Part shown: in pieces, positions 9,184 to 17,402 of the stretch | How the letters are laid out: each line of letters starts with the position of its first letter | How positions within the stretch are numbered: position 1 is the first letter of the stretch | From: Oscillospiraceae bacterium | Lineage (GTDB): Bacteria; Bacillota; Clostridia; Oscillospirales; Oscillospiraceae | Length of the DNA stretch: 56,231 bases | Direction of reading: 5' to 3' | NCBI GenBank assembly: GCA_009783555.1 | Contig: WRDH01000017.1 | Span: forward strand, 1-56,231 | Made by a program: the position numbers and the translations under genes | The notes under the pieces: generated by a model | Told to the model about the DNA's origin: nothing | Seen by the model: only the letters and a program-made list of their open reading frames with translations | Database searches by the model: none

Positions 9184-9582
9184 TTATTTCGCTGCAATAA
9201 TATCAACTCTGACATCGTATTCCATTGTTTCATTTAAGTAAAGCCCAAATAGTATTTTTGCGTCCGGGTGAACAGCGTCTATAATCGAATTCACTGCAGC
9301 TTCAATGCCATCAAATTCGTTATCGGTCAAAACGGTGAATATTATTAACACCTTCAATGTCTCTTTGATTGACATTGCCATGAACGGATTCTCAGCGGCA
9401 ACATGAGCTGCCTTTATTTCTTTATCTTCACCGGAAGCAAAACCGGTCCCGATATATACTTGCTCCGCACCACAAAAAATTTCATCTGCATCTTCTCTAA
9501 ATAACCTAACTATTGGTATAACCGTACCACAGTGAATCTCCTCGAAATTAAGATTCACATTTATAGATATATCCTTACTCAT
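9184..9582 (-). CDS. Protein consisting of the FtsZ C-terminal domain only
   Basis: 132 residues. From about residue 10 it follows the second domain of FtsZ: an INVNLNFEEI-type strand, GTGFASGEDKEIKAA (compare the GTGxAxGExRAxxAA segment of FtsZ), a PDAKILFGLYLNETM segment (compare the FtsZ segment ending in FGxxxDxxM) and the final DVRVDIIAAK (compare VRVTVIATG). The Rossmann-like GTPase domain with the tubulin signature GGGTGTG is absent and is not encoded next door. An AAGGAGGAAG ribosome binding site precedes the ATG, so this is an intact short gene rather than a broken ftsZ. It might bind FtsZ or cap filaments. It is co-oriented with the downstream exonuclease gene. Confidence 0.75.
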   Translation of the reverse strand: MSKDISINVNLNFEEIHCGTVIPIVRLFREDADEIFCGAEQVYIGTGFASGEDKEIKAAHVAAENPFMAMSIKETLKVLIIFTVLTDNEFDGIEAAVNSIIDAVHPDAKILFGLYLNETMEYDVRVDIIAAK

Positions 9583-9626
9583 TATATTCTTCCTCCTTCA
9601 AAATTCTCCTGTAACTAACAACAATG

Positions 9627-9656
9627 TATCACAGAGGATGGGACAAAAAGGGCACA
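9627..9656 (+). promoter_or_regulatory. Copy 3 of the 30-nt conserved intergenic motif
   Basis: TATCA, seven bases, TGGGACAAAAAG, GGCACA. Spacing is identical to copies 1 and 2. It lies between the divergent FtsZ-like gene and the AAA+ gene, 28 bp before a pair of REP-like units. Confidence 0.5.
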
Positions 9657-9684
9657 GCGGTCATTTCAATATTGGCGTCTTTGC

Positions 9685-9740
9685 AAGACAATGAACCTGT
9701 CCCCCTGTCTTCCAAGACAGATGAACCGTCCCCCTGTCTT
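9685..9740 (+). repeat. Two direct REP-like units of different subtypes
   Basis: Unit 1 (9685-9711) carries the subtype core GAACCTGTCCCCC. Unit 2 (9714-9740) carries GAACCGTCCCCC. Both are bounded by AAGACA and CTGTCTT. They stand in the same orientation two bases apart, in the leader of the AAA+ gene, and separate its start from the 30-nt motif. Confidence 0.9.
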
Positions 9741-9835
9741 GATGGGCTGTTTTTGTCGCATGCGTCCTGTTATTATAGCAATACCAATAAAAAGAAATTG
9801 ATAAATAAAGAACAAGCAAAAGGAGAGTGAATACA

Positions 9836-11908
9836 ATGTTGTTTTATCAAGTTGAAGCCGAAATCGTTGGTGCGAGAGAGATTATTAAAGACTATAACAA
9901 GATGCAGGCAGATACCGAAAACGCACGGAAAATCAATAACTATACACAAACCAATGAGTGGAAAGAGTTTAATGCGCTTGCACCTCAATATTCTGAGGAG
10001 TTCTATCATAAATACGGCAGGGAAATTTATATATTCGCAGCGGGAATTAAAAGGAAAACAAAGATTCTTCTGGGAGTATTCTCCCGTAACGAGATCGATC
10101 CTGCCAAGATAGCGGTCGAATTCTTAAAACAAATCGATGCAAAGTTCCAAAACATCGAAATCAGGGAAATAACATTTGACTCCGTTCACAAGCTGCTTGA
10201 TACAAGTGACAGGCACGATCTGGTGGGAGACCATAGCGATATACTGGAATTATTTGATCTGGAAGAGTTGTCCAATCATTATGGCAGATGCATAGATTAC
10301 ACAGAGTATATACTCACGGATAATACAAATAAAAGAACACTTATGAAAAAAGTAAACTCATTATTATGCAATGAAACTCTGGTTCCCGAAATCGAAAGAA
10401 TCTATCAAGCACCAACGGAAGCAGCAGGAACCGGGCATCCTGTACATTATATGATTCAAACCGATGACCCCAATGTACGGGAGCAAATATCAACAACCTT
10501 ACTCTCGGCGTTATACGCAAATAAAAGGGTTCGCAGCAAACGGTACTGCGGCATAAAACTCTCACCCAATCGCAGCTTCCCGGATAAATACGATACTTTA
10601 TACCGATCCTGCTTTAATACAGCAATTGTTGTAAACTACTGCGGCAGCGACGAGGATGAAGACGATTATGCAAATCCCGACATAGAAATAATTAACGGAA
10701 TTTGCAGCACTCTAAAGAAGCACAGAAATAACGTGCTGACAATTATATGTCTGCCGCGCTCTTGCGAAAAACTAAAAGATCTCTTTATTGAGAATTTAGG
10801 CACGGTGACTTTAATACCGCTGACCGAAGAAACTGTTTTTGGAAATAAAGCAAAAAATTATCTGCGCCAACTGGCACGCGCCCAAAATGTAACTGCTGAT
10901 AAAGCCCTCTACAACGCTGTCTCGGATATAGGAAAAGGTTATCTTGCCGCTGACTTGAATATCGCATTTGACGAGTGGTACGGAAAAAAACTGAAAACAC
11001 AAGTGTTCCCGCAATATGCATCCTTTGAATCCGCAAGCAATCAGGTAGCCGGCAGAAAGCCGAAAGGAAGCGCGTATTCCGACTTGGACAAGATGATTGG
11101 ACTCACAAAAGTCAAGGAATTGATATCACAAGCTATTGATTTTCAGAAAGCGCAAAGGTTATTTAGGGATAAAGGGATATCATCTGAAAACGTAGCAAGG
11201 CATATGGTGTTTACCGGTAACCCCGGAACAGCCAAAACTACTGCAGCCCGATTGTTTGCACAGATTATGAAAGATAACGGACTGTTATCCGAAGGCAGAT
11301 TATATGAAGTCGGACGTGCCGATCTTGTGGGAAAATATGTCGGCTGGACAGCGAAAATCGTCAAAAACAAGTTTCAGCAAGCAAGAGGCTCTGTTTTGTT
11401 TATCGACGAAGCTTACTCGCTTGTGGATGATAAAGACGGGATGTATGGCGATGAAGCAATCAACACAATTGTACAGGAGATGGAAAATAACCGTGAGGAC
11501 ATGGTGGTTATATTCGCAGGATACCCGGACAAAATGGAAGCATTTTTGCAGAAGAACCCGGGGCTGAGAAGCCGTATTGCTTTTCATGTTCCGTTTGAAG
11601 ACTACAGCTTGGAAGAACTATACCAAATCACCGGTCTATTGGCTGAAAAAAAGAAAATAGTGCTTTCACCGGAAGTGGAGAGCAAGTTGATGCCGATCTT
11701 CAATACTCATATGAAACAGGAAGGCTTCGGCAACGGCCGCTTCGCCCGCAATCTTCTTGAAAAAGCACAGATGAAACAGGCGTCTCGCCTTGTTGCACTG
11801 GATCCGTCCGTTGTGACAAAAGACGACGTGTTAACCCTGAACGCAGATGACTTTGAAATACCGGAGCTGCCGCAGACGCAAAAAAAGACTATCGGATTTG
11901 CGCAATGA
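9836..11908 (+). CDS. CbxX/SpoVK-type AAA+ ATPase with degenerate N-terminal AAA-like half
   Basis: 690 residues. The C-terminal half is a classical CbxX/CfqX (SpoVK-like) AAA+ module: an IGLTKVKELI entry helix, Walker A GNPGTAKT (about 461-468), pore-loop-like GKYVGWTA, Walker B VLFIDEAYSL, sensor I FAGYPDKM and an arginine finger in PGLRSRI. Residues about 200-390 look like a second, decayed AAA core with no Walker A lysine. CbxX proteins remodel other proteins, for example Rubisco activase CbbX. I start at the ATG at 9836, ten bases after AGGAG; the in-frame GTG at 9827 sits on top of that site. Its partner here is unknown. The neighbours suggest an accessory, possibly defensive, locus. 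Confidence 0.85.
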   Translation: MLFYQVEAEIVGAREIIKDYNKMQADTENARKINNYTQTNEWKEFNALAPQYSEEFYHKYGREIYIFAAGIKRKTKILLGVFSRNEIDPAKIAVEFLKQIDAKFQNIEIREITFDSVHKLLDTSDRHDLVGDHSDILELFDLEELSNHYGRCIDYTEYILTDNTNKRTLMKKVNSLLCNETLVPEIERIYQAPTEAAGTGHPVHYMIQTDDPNVREQISTTLLSALYANKRVRSKRYCGIKLSPNRSFPDKYDTLYRSCFNTAIVVNYCGSDEDEDDYANPDIEIINGICSTLKKHRNNVLTIICLPRSCEKLKDLFIENLGTVTLIPLTEETVFGNKAKNYLRQLARAQNVTADKALYNAVSDIGKGYLAADLNIAFDEWYGKKLKTQVFPQYASFESASNQVAGRKPKGSAYSDLDKMIGLTKVKELISQAIDFQKAQRLFRDKGISSENVARHMVFTGNPGTAKTTAARLFAQIMKDNGLLSEGRLYEVGRADLVGKYVGWTAKIVKNKFQQARGSVLFIDEAYSLVDDKDGMYGDEAINTIVQEMENNREDMVVIFAGYPDKMEAFLQKNPGLRSRIAFHVPFEDYSLEELYQITGLLAEKKKIVLSPEVESKLMPIFNTHMKQEGFGNGRFARNLLEKAQMKQASRLVALDPSVVTKDDVLTLNADDFEIPELPQTQKKTIGFAQ

Positions 11909-12014
11909 GTTGATTTTGCCCCATAATATAATAACAGCATCCGTATAGCGGTTATCATATTCTGATTTAATAATATCGCTTCACTCCTCGCTTTGCGAGA
12001 ACCGTGAAACATGA

Positions 12015-12044
12015 TATACTGTATGCTGTGGTAGAAATGCCCAC
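12015..12044 (+). promoter_or_regulatory. Weaker copy 4 of the 30-nt motif
   Basis: TATAC, seven bases, TGTGGTAGAAATG, CCCAC. The offset between the TAT and TG blocks matches copies 1-3, but several bases differ. It lies 21 bp upstream of the WYL regulator gene. Confidence 0.3.
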
Positions 12045-12065
12045 ATATTAAAGGAGGTCTGCCCA

Positions 12066-13106
12066 ATGTATCCAAATCCACCGAAAAAGATGTTAATAAT
12101 GAACATTCTTGACATACTCAAGCGTTATACCGATGAAGACCATCGCCTTTCGCAAAAGGAAATCGCCGACATACTGGAAAAAGAATACAATATGAAGGTT
12201 GACCGTAAGGCGATAAAACGTAATCTTATGCATCTGATAGACTTCGGTTATGAGTTGGAGTACAGCGAATCTATCCGCAGTCAAAAAAGCGGCGAAGAAG
12301 ATACGATGTATTCCGACTGGTATTTTATCCGTGATTTTACAGATGCCGAGCTGCGCTTGCTCATAGACAGCTTACTTTTTTCTAAACACATTCCTTATAG
12401 TCAATGTAAGCAGCTAATCGAAAAGCTGGAAGGGCTTTCAAATATCTATTTTAAGTCCAAAGTAAAGCATATTCGCAATATGCCTGAAACCATGCCCGAG
12501 AATAAACAGCTTTTTTACAACATAGATATATTAGATGAAGCTATCAGCAAAAACAGGCAAGTATCGTTTAAATATAATGAGTATGACATCGACAAAAAGA
12601 TGCGCCCCCGAAAAAACAGCAAGGGCGAAGTGCGCAAATACACAGTCAATCCATATCAAATGGCAGCGACTAACGGGCGGTATTATTTAATTTGCAATCT
12701 TGACAACTATGATGGAGTGAGCAATTATCGTTTGGATCGGATAAGTGACATTGAGTTACTTGAGTCAAAAATCAAAGATAAAAAGAAAGTCAAAGGAGCA
12801 GAGCACGGGTTTGATTTGCCGCGTCATATGGCGGAGAACATCTATATGTTCGGCGGCGAAAGTAAACGTGTACTGTTTCGTGCCAAACGGTACATCATCG
12901 CTGATATACTCGATTGGTTTGGCAAGGATGTGAAGTTTTTCGACCCGGACGAGAATGAAGTGACCGCAAGTGTCAGCGTATGCTTGGACGCTATGTTCTA
13001 TTGGGCATTACAATACGGTGAGCACATCGAGGTGCTGGAACCCGAGGGATTACGGGAGAGAGTCGGTGCAGCAGCAAAGGCTATATCTGATAAGTACAGC
13101 ATGTGA
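12066..13106 (+). CDS. WYL-domain transcriptional regulator with N-terminal winged helix
   Basis: 346 residues. An N-terminal HTH_11-like winged helix (about 12-60, LSQKEIADILEKEY then VDRKAIKRNLMHL) is followed by a WYL domain (about 160-240) with NPYQMAATNGRYYLIC and YRLDRISDIEL, and a C-terminal WCX-like segment. WYL regulators bind nucleic-acid or nucleotide ligands and often control defence genes. The ribosome binding site AAAGGAGGT lies eight bases before the ATG. The gene lies directly upstream of the Hen1/Pnkp RNA-repair pair and downstream of the AAA+ gene, so it may sense damaged nucleic acid and regulate this group. That role is inference. Confidence 0.88.
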   Translation: MYPNPPKKMLIMNILDILKRYTDEDHRLSQKEIADILEKEYNMKVDRKAIKRNLMHLIDFGYELEYSESIRSQKSGEEDTMYSDWYFIRDFTDAELRLLIDSLLFSKHIPYSQCKQLIEKLEGLSNIYFKSKVKHIRNMPETMPENKQLFYNIDILDEAISKNRQVSFKYNEYDIDKKMRPRKNSKGEVRKYTVNPYQMAATNGRYYLICNLDNYDGVSNYRLDRISDIELLESKIKDKKKVKGAEHGFDLPRHMAENIYMFGGESKRVLFRAKRYIIADILDWFGKDVKFFDPDENEVTASVSVCLDAMFYWALQYGEHIEVLEPEGLRERVGAAAKAISDKYSM

Positions 13107-13117
13107 AGCGTTTCTGT

Positions 13118-13150
13118 TGTGAGGTTCAAGAAAGGTGTACTAACCTCACA
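13118..13150. promoter_or_regulatory. Inverted repeat upstream of hen1
   Basis: TGTGAGGTT (13118-13126) and AACCTCACA (13142-13150) are perfect 9-nt inverted arms separated by 15 bases. There is no T-run after it, so it looks more like an operator than a terminator. It lies 65 bp before hen1 and just after the WYL gene. CACATGA is repeated directly at 13147-13153 and 13165-13171. Confidence 0.4.
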
Positions 13151-13214
13151 TGAGTTGATAGTGTCACATGATGTAGCGCATGCTGTTAAAACTTACTAAA
13201 GGATCGGGGGAGCT

Positions 13215-14735
13215 ATGCTGCTGACAATTACGTACACAGGCAAGGACACTGAAAATCTTGGTTATCTCTTATATAAGAACCCGTATCGGCCTCAGGTTTT
13301 TGAGTTGAACTATGGTAAAGCCTACGTGTTTTATCCGGAAGTATCCGGCGAGCGTACAACCGCTGCGCTTCTGCTTGACATTGACCCGATCGATTTAGCG
13401 CGCGGCAAGGTCGGCTCAAGCGGGGGAGGGTTGTTTGACTATGTGAATGACCGCCCTTATGTGTCGTCCTCATTTATGAGCACGGCTATCTCGAAGGTGT
13501 ACGGCACAGCAATGACCGGGCGTGCGGATGCACATCAGGAGTTGTCTGATTCTCCACTTGACTTGGAAGCCACAATAACAATGCTTCCGTGCCGGGGTGC
13601 AAGAGATAAGCTCGAAACGGTGTTTGAACCACTCGGGTATTCTGTAAGCTATGAATCTTTTATTTTGGACGAAGCTTTTCCAAGCTGGGGCGAGAGTAGT
13701 TATGTAAATCTTACAATCAGCGGAAATATACGCTTACGTGACCTGCTAAAGCATCTTTTTGTGCTAATTCCTGTTTTCGACAGGCAAAAGCATTACTGGA
13801 TAGGCTCTGACGAGGTTGAGAAGCTCTTACGGTTGGGGGAGGACTGGCTGCCCGACCACCCTGAAAAAGAATATATCACAGGGAGATATCTAAACCGTCG
13901 CCGCTCGTTGGTCAACATGGCTTTTGAGAGACTTGCAGCAAGTGATGAGGCAGATAGTACGGCGGATGATGAGATGGATGGTGCGGCAGATGGTGAGCAG
14001 GATGGTGCGGCAGATGGTGAGCAGGATGGTGCGGCAGATGGTGAAACCAATGATGCAGCTGGAACTGAGAATCTCAATTTTGAAGCAGACGAATCCGGGG
14101 AAACCGCAGAACGTGAAAAAAAGATGAGCCTGAAAGATCAACGTCTCGGAAGTGTCATCGCTGCTCTGAAAAACAGCAACGCAAAGAGCGTGATTGACTT
14201 CGGCTGCGGCGAAGGCTCTCTGCTTCGTCTTCTGGTAAAAGAGCGGCAATTTACAAAAATAGCAGGCATGGATGTGTCTGCTGCGGCACTTGAGCGAGCG
14301 AACTCTAAATTGAAGCTTAACCGGGTAGGGGTGAATGAAGATGGACGGGTGGAGCTATTTCATAGCTCACTAACATATAAGGATGCACGTTTTTCGGGCT
14401 ATGACGCGGCATGTGTCATTGAGGTCATTGAACACTTGGATGCGCCGCGGCTCAATGCTTTTGAGCGTGTACTTTTCGAGTTCGCACGTCCGCCGCTTAT
14501 TGTACTGACAACGCCAAATAAGGAATATAATACCAATTACGCTTTTTTGCACGACGATGACATGCGGCATGGTGATCATAGGTTTGAGTGGACAAGGGCG
14601 GAGTTTCGTGAGTGGGCGGCAAAAACTGCGGATAGATTCGGCTATACCGTTCAATTCTCGGAGGTCGGCGAGACAGATGAAACCCACGGTGCACCGACTC
14701 AACAGGGGGTGTTCAGGCTTGAAAATAATAAATGA
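13215..14735 (+). CDS. hen1: Bacterial Hen1: 3'-terminal RNA ribose 2'-O-methyltransferase
   Basis: 506 residues. The N-terminal Hen1_L domain (about 1-240, opening MLLTITYTGKDTENLGYLLY) is followed by an acidic repeat region and a C-terminal SAM methyltransferase with motif I VIDFGCGEGSLLRLL. The metal-binding residues appear as EVIEH and the His of RHGDH. Bacterial Hen1 methylates the 2'-OH at the 3' end of an RNA break before Pnkp seals it, which protects the junction from renewed ribotoxin cleavage. Pnkp is encoded next, as in the known pairing. The linker (about 235-285) carries an in-frame 24-bp tandem DNA repeat coding DGAADGEQ units. GGGGGA precedes the ATG. Confidence 0.93.
   Translation: MLLTITYTGKDTENLGYLLYKNPYRPQVFELNYGKAYVFYPEVSGERTTAALLLDIDPIDLARGKVGSSGGGLFDYVNDRPYVSSSFMSTAISKVYGTAMTGRADAHQELSDSPLDLEATITMLPCRGARDKLETVFEPLGYSVSYESFILDEAFPSWGESSYVNLTISGNIRLRDLLKHLFVLIPVFDRQKHYWIGSDEVEKLLRLGEDWLPDHPEKEYITGRYLNRRRSLVNMAFERLAASDEADSTADDEMDGAADGEQDGAADGEQDGAADGETNDAAGTENLNFEADESGETAEREKKMSLKDQRLGSVIAALKNSNAKSVIDFGCGEGSLLRLLVKERQFTKIAGMDVSAAALERANSKLKLNRVGVNEDGRVELFHSSLTYKDARFSGYDAACVIEVIEHLDAPRLNAFERVLFEFARPPLIVLTTPNKEYNTNYAFLHDDDMRHGDHRFEWTRAEFREWAAKTADRFGYTVQFSEVGETDETHGAPTQQGVFRLENNK
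13977..14048 (+). repeat. 24-bp tandem repeat inside hen1
   Basis: Three consecutive 24-bp units starting GATGGTGCGGCAGATGGTGA at 13977, 14001 and 14025; the third diverges at its end. They encode DGAADGEQ repeats in the acidic linker between the Hen1 domains. Being a multiple of three, copy number can vary without breaking the frame. Confidence 0.9.
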
Positions 14736-14828
14736 AAATGCAGAATGCAGAAATAAGCTTTATTACTCCTTATGCAAAAGTAACTATGTCGGGTCAGGTG
14801 GAATAAAACAAAAGGAGTTGTCGTTACT

Positions 14829-17396
14829 ATGCGAATAGAGATTCCGGAGCTTTGCGTGGTAGCACTTATAGGTGCATCTTGCAGTGGTAAATCAACTTTT
14901 GCGGCACAGCATTTCAAGCCAACCGAGGTTTTATCCTCCGATTATTTTCGTGCGCTCATTTCCGATGATGCGAATAATCAAGAAGTGACCCCGTTGGCTT
15001 TTGATACTCTTTATTATGTCGCGAACAAGCGTCTTGATCTTGGGCTTTTGACTGTCATAGACGCAACAAACGTGCAAAAAGAAGCGCGTACATCGGTATT
15101 ACGTCTGGCTAAAGAGCAAAACTTACACGCAGTCGCTATAGTTCTCGATATACCGGAGAATATATGCAAAGAACGCAACGAAAAACGCATTGACCGGGAT
15201 ATGGGAAGCAATGTTATATCAAGGCAGTGTATGCAATTACGCCGTGCGATAAAGTATTTGAAGAGAGACGGGTTTCGTTATGTGTATGTCCTAAAAAGCG
15301 AAGAAGATATATCAAATGCCAAGGTGAGCCGTGTTCCGCTTTGGAATAATAAAAAGAACGAAAAAGGACCGCTTGATATTATTGGAGATATTCACGGTTG
15401 CTATGATGAGCTATGCACATTGCTTGAAAAACTTGGCTACAGTGTCGAGAAAAAGAAACACCTGGCAACTCCGCCGGAGGGACGTAAAGCAGTTTTTCTA
15501 GGTGATCTCTGCGACAGGGGTCCGGACAACATCGGGGTACTCAAGCTTGTTATGAATATGATGCAGGCAGGTGAAGCTTACTGCGTTAGGGGGAATCATG
15601 ATGCGAAGCTGCTGAAAAAACTGCGCGGCTCAAATGTCCAACTGACACATGGGCTGGCTGGAACTGTTGAGCAGCTCAGTACTCAAAGCGAAGAGTTTGT
15701 AGCGGAGGTAAAGGACTTTCTGGACAACCTGATAAACCATTATGTATTTGACGAGGGAAAGCTTGTTGTCGCCCATGCGGGGATAAAGGAAAAGTATCAA
15801 GGACGCAGCAGCGGCCGTGTCAGGGATTTTTGTCTGTATGGTGACACAACAGGCGAAACCGACGAATACGGCTTACCGGTCCGTTTGCCGTGGGCAAATG
15901 AATACCGGGGCAAAGCTATGGTGGTATACGGACACATGCCAACACCCGATGTAGAAAAGGTAAATAACACATTTTGTATAGATACCGGATGTGTGTTTGG
16001 CGGAAAGCTGACTGCTTTTCGTTATCCTGAAAAGGAAATCGTGCAAGTCGATGCCTTAATGGAATATTATGCCCCGGTTAAACCTTTGATTGAAAAAACA
16101 ATTGTTGACAACGATATACTGAATATTGACGATGTATTGGGACAGCGATATCTGACAACCCGCTTGCGTCACAGTATTAGAATAAATGCAGAGAACTCCG
16201 CCGCCGCACTCGAAGTAATGAGCCGATTCGCTGCCGACCCGCACTGGCTCATCTACCTGCCGCCTACCATGTCACCTTGTGAAACAAGCAAGCTGCCGGA
16301 ATATTTGGAACACCCCGCCGAAGCCTTTGACTACTATAAAACGCGTGGTGTCGGGAAGGTGGTATGTGAGCAAAAGCACATGGGATCACGCGCAGTGGTT
16401 GTGCTGTGCCGTAATGCGGAAGTGGCTGCACAGCGATTTAAAGTGAGCGATGGCAGCTTCGGGATAATATATACACGGACAGGACGCCATTTCTTTGACG
16501 GTAACGAAACAGAGAATGCGATTTTGTCCCGGCTGGAAACAGTGCTCACAGCTTCAGGCTTTTGGGAGGATTTTAACACCGATTGGGTATGCCTTGATGC
16601 CGAGCTGATGCCCTGGTCGGCAAAAGCACAAAAACTGTTGACAGACCAATATGCGCCCACAGGCCGAGCGGGGAGAAGCGGACTGACGGCGGCGGTCGGA
16701 GCTATTGAAAATGCAATTGCAACACTCGGAGATAAGGCAATTAACGCAGAAAACCAATCTCGCCAAACAGTGAACTTACAAGCTTTGCAGAATCATTATC
16801 AGACCCGATTCGATGCGCTTTACTTATACACCGATGCGTACCGCAAATATTGCTGGGATGTACAGAGTCTTGATGACTTGAAGCTCGCTCCGTTTCATAT
16901 TCTTGCGACAGAAGGCAGGGTTTGGAGCGACGAAAACCATGTTTGGCATATGGAGTCCATTGCGAAGTATATGACAAGCAATGATTCGATATTTATGGCA
17001 ACGGATTATATTATAGTTGATTTGTTGGATGAAAACAGCGTATTTGCAGGGGTAAGTTGGTGGGAGGAAGTGATAACAAGCGGCGGCGAAGGAATGGTAG
17101 TAAAGCCATATGACTTCATCTCTACCAATGGCAAGGAACTATTGCAACCTGCGGTAAAATGCCGCGGGCGCGAGTATCTTCGCATTATATACGGACCGGA
17201 ATACATGCTGGAAGATAATCTGACACGACTAAAAAAACGCTCCGTGTCAAAGAAGCGAAACCTCGCTCTTAATGAGTTTGCCCTCGGCATAGAAGCACTG
17301 ACGCGATTCACAGAAAACGAACCACTCTACCGCGTCCACGAATGCGTATTCGCAGTTCTGGCACTCGAAAGCGAACCCGTCGACCCGCGACTGTAA
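14829..17396 (+). CDS. pnkp: Bacterial Pnkp: polynucleotide kinase-phosphatase-ligase
   Basis: 855 residues with three domains. The 5' kinase (about 1-170) has Walker A GASCSGKS. The calcineurin-like 2',3' phosphatase (about 178-420) has GDIHG, GDLCDRGPDN, RGNHD and YGHMPTP. The C-terminal adenylyltransferase/ligase (about 480-855) has its nucleotidyl lysine in EQKHMGSRAV and a later EGMVVKPY motif. Together with Hen1 it heals and seals RNA cut by ribotoxins, making a methylated junction. It follows hen1 by 93 bp on the same strand, with AAGGAG about eleven bases before the ATG. All catalytic motifs look intact. Confidence 0.95.
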   Translation: MRIEIPELCVVALIGASCSGKSTFAAQHFKPTEVLSSDYFRALISDDANNQEVTPLAFDTLYYVANKRLDLGLLTVIDATNVQKEARTSVLRLAKEQNLHAVAIVLDIPENICKERNEKRIDRDMGSNVISRQCMQLRRAIKYLKRDGFRYVYVLKSEEDISNAKVSRVPLWNNKKNEKGPLDIIGDIHGCYDELCTLLEKLGYSVEKKKHLATPPEGRKAVFLGDLCDRGPDNIGVLKLVMNMMQAGEAYCVRGNHDAKLLKKLRGSNVQLTHGLAGTVEQLSTQSEEFVAEVKDFLDNLINHYVFDEGKLVVAHAGIKEKYQGRSSGRVRDFCLYGDTTGETDEYGLPVRLPWANEYRGKAMVVYGHMPTPDVEKVNNTFCIDTGCVFGGKLTAFRYPEKEIVQVDALMEYYAPVKPLIEKTIVDNDILNIDDVLGQRYLTTRLRHSIRINAENSAAALEVMSRFAADPHWLIYLPPTMSPCETSKLPEYLEHPAEAFDYYKTRGVGKVVCEQKHMGSRAVVVLCRNAEVAAQRFKVSDGSFGIIYTRTGRHFFDGNETENAILSRLETVLTASGFWEDFNTDWVCLDAELMPWSAKAQKLLTDQYAPTGRAGRSGLTAAVGAIENAIATLGDKAINAENQSRQTVNLQALQNHYQTRFDALYLYTDAYRKYCWDVQSLDDLKLAPFHILATEGRVWSDENHVWHMESIAKYMTSNDSIFMATDYIIVDLLDENSVFAGVSWWEEVITSGGEGMVVKPYDFISTNGKELLQPAVKCRGREYLRIIYGPEYMLEDNLTRLKKRSVSKKRNLALNEFALGIEALTRFTENEPLYRVHECVFAVLALESEPVDPRL

Positions 17397-17402
17397 AAAG
17401 CC

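Noticed and set aside
9184..9582. FtsZ-like gene as the broken 3' end of a full ftsZ
   Set aside because: It has its own start and strong ribosome binding site, and no GTPase-domain coding lies upstream on that strand.
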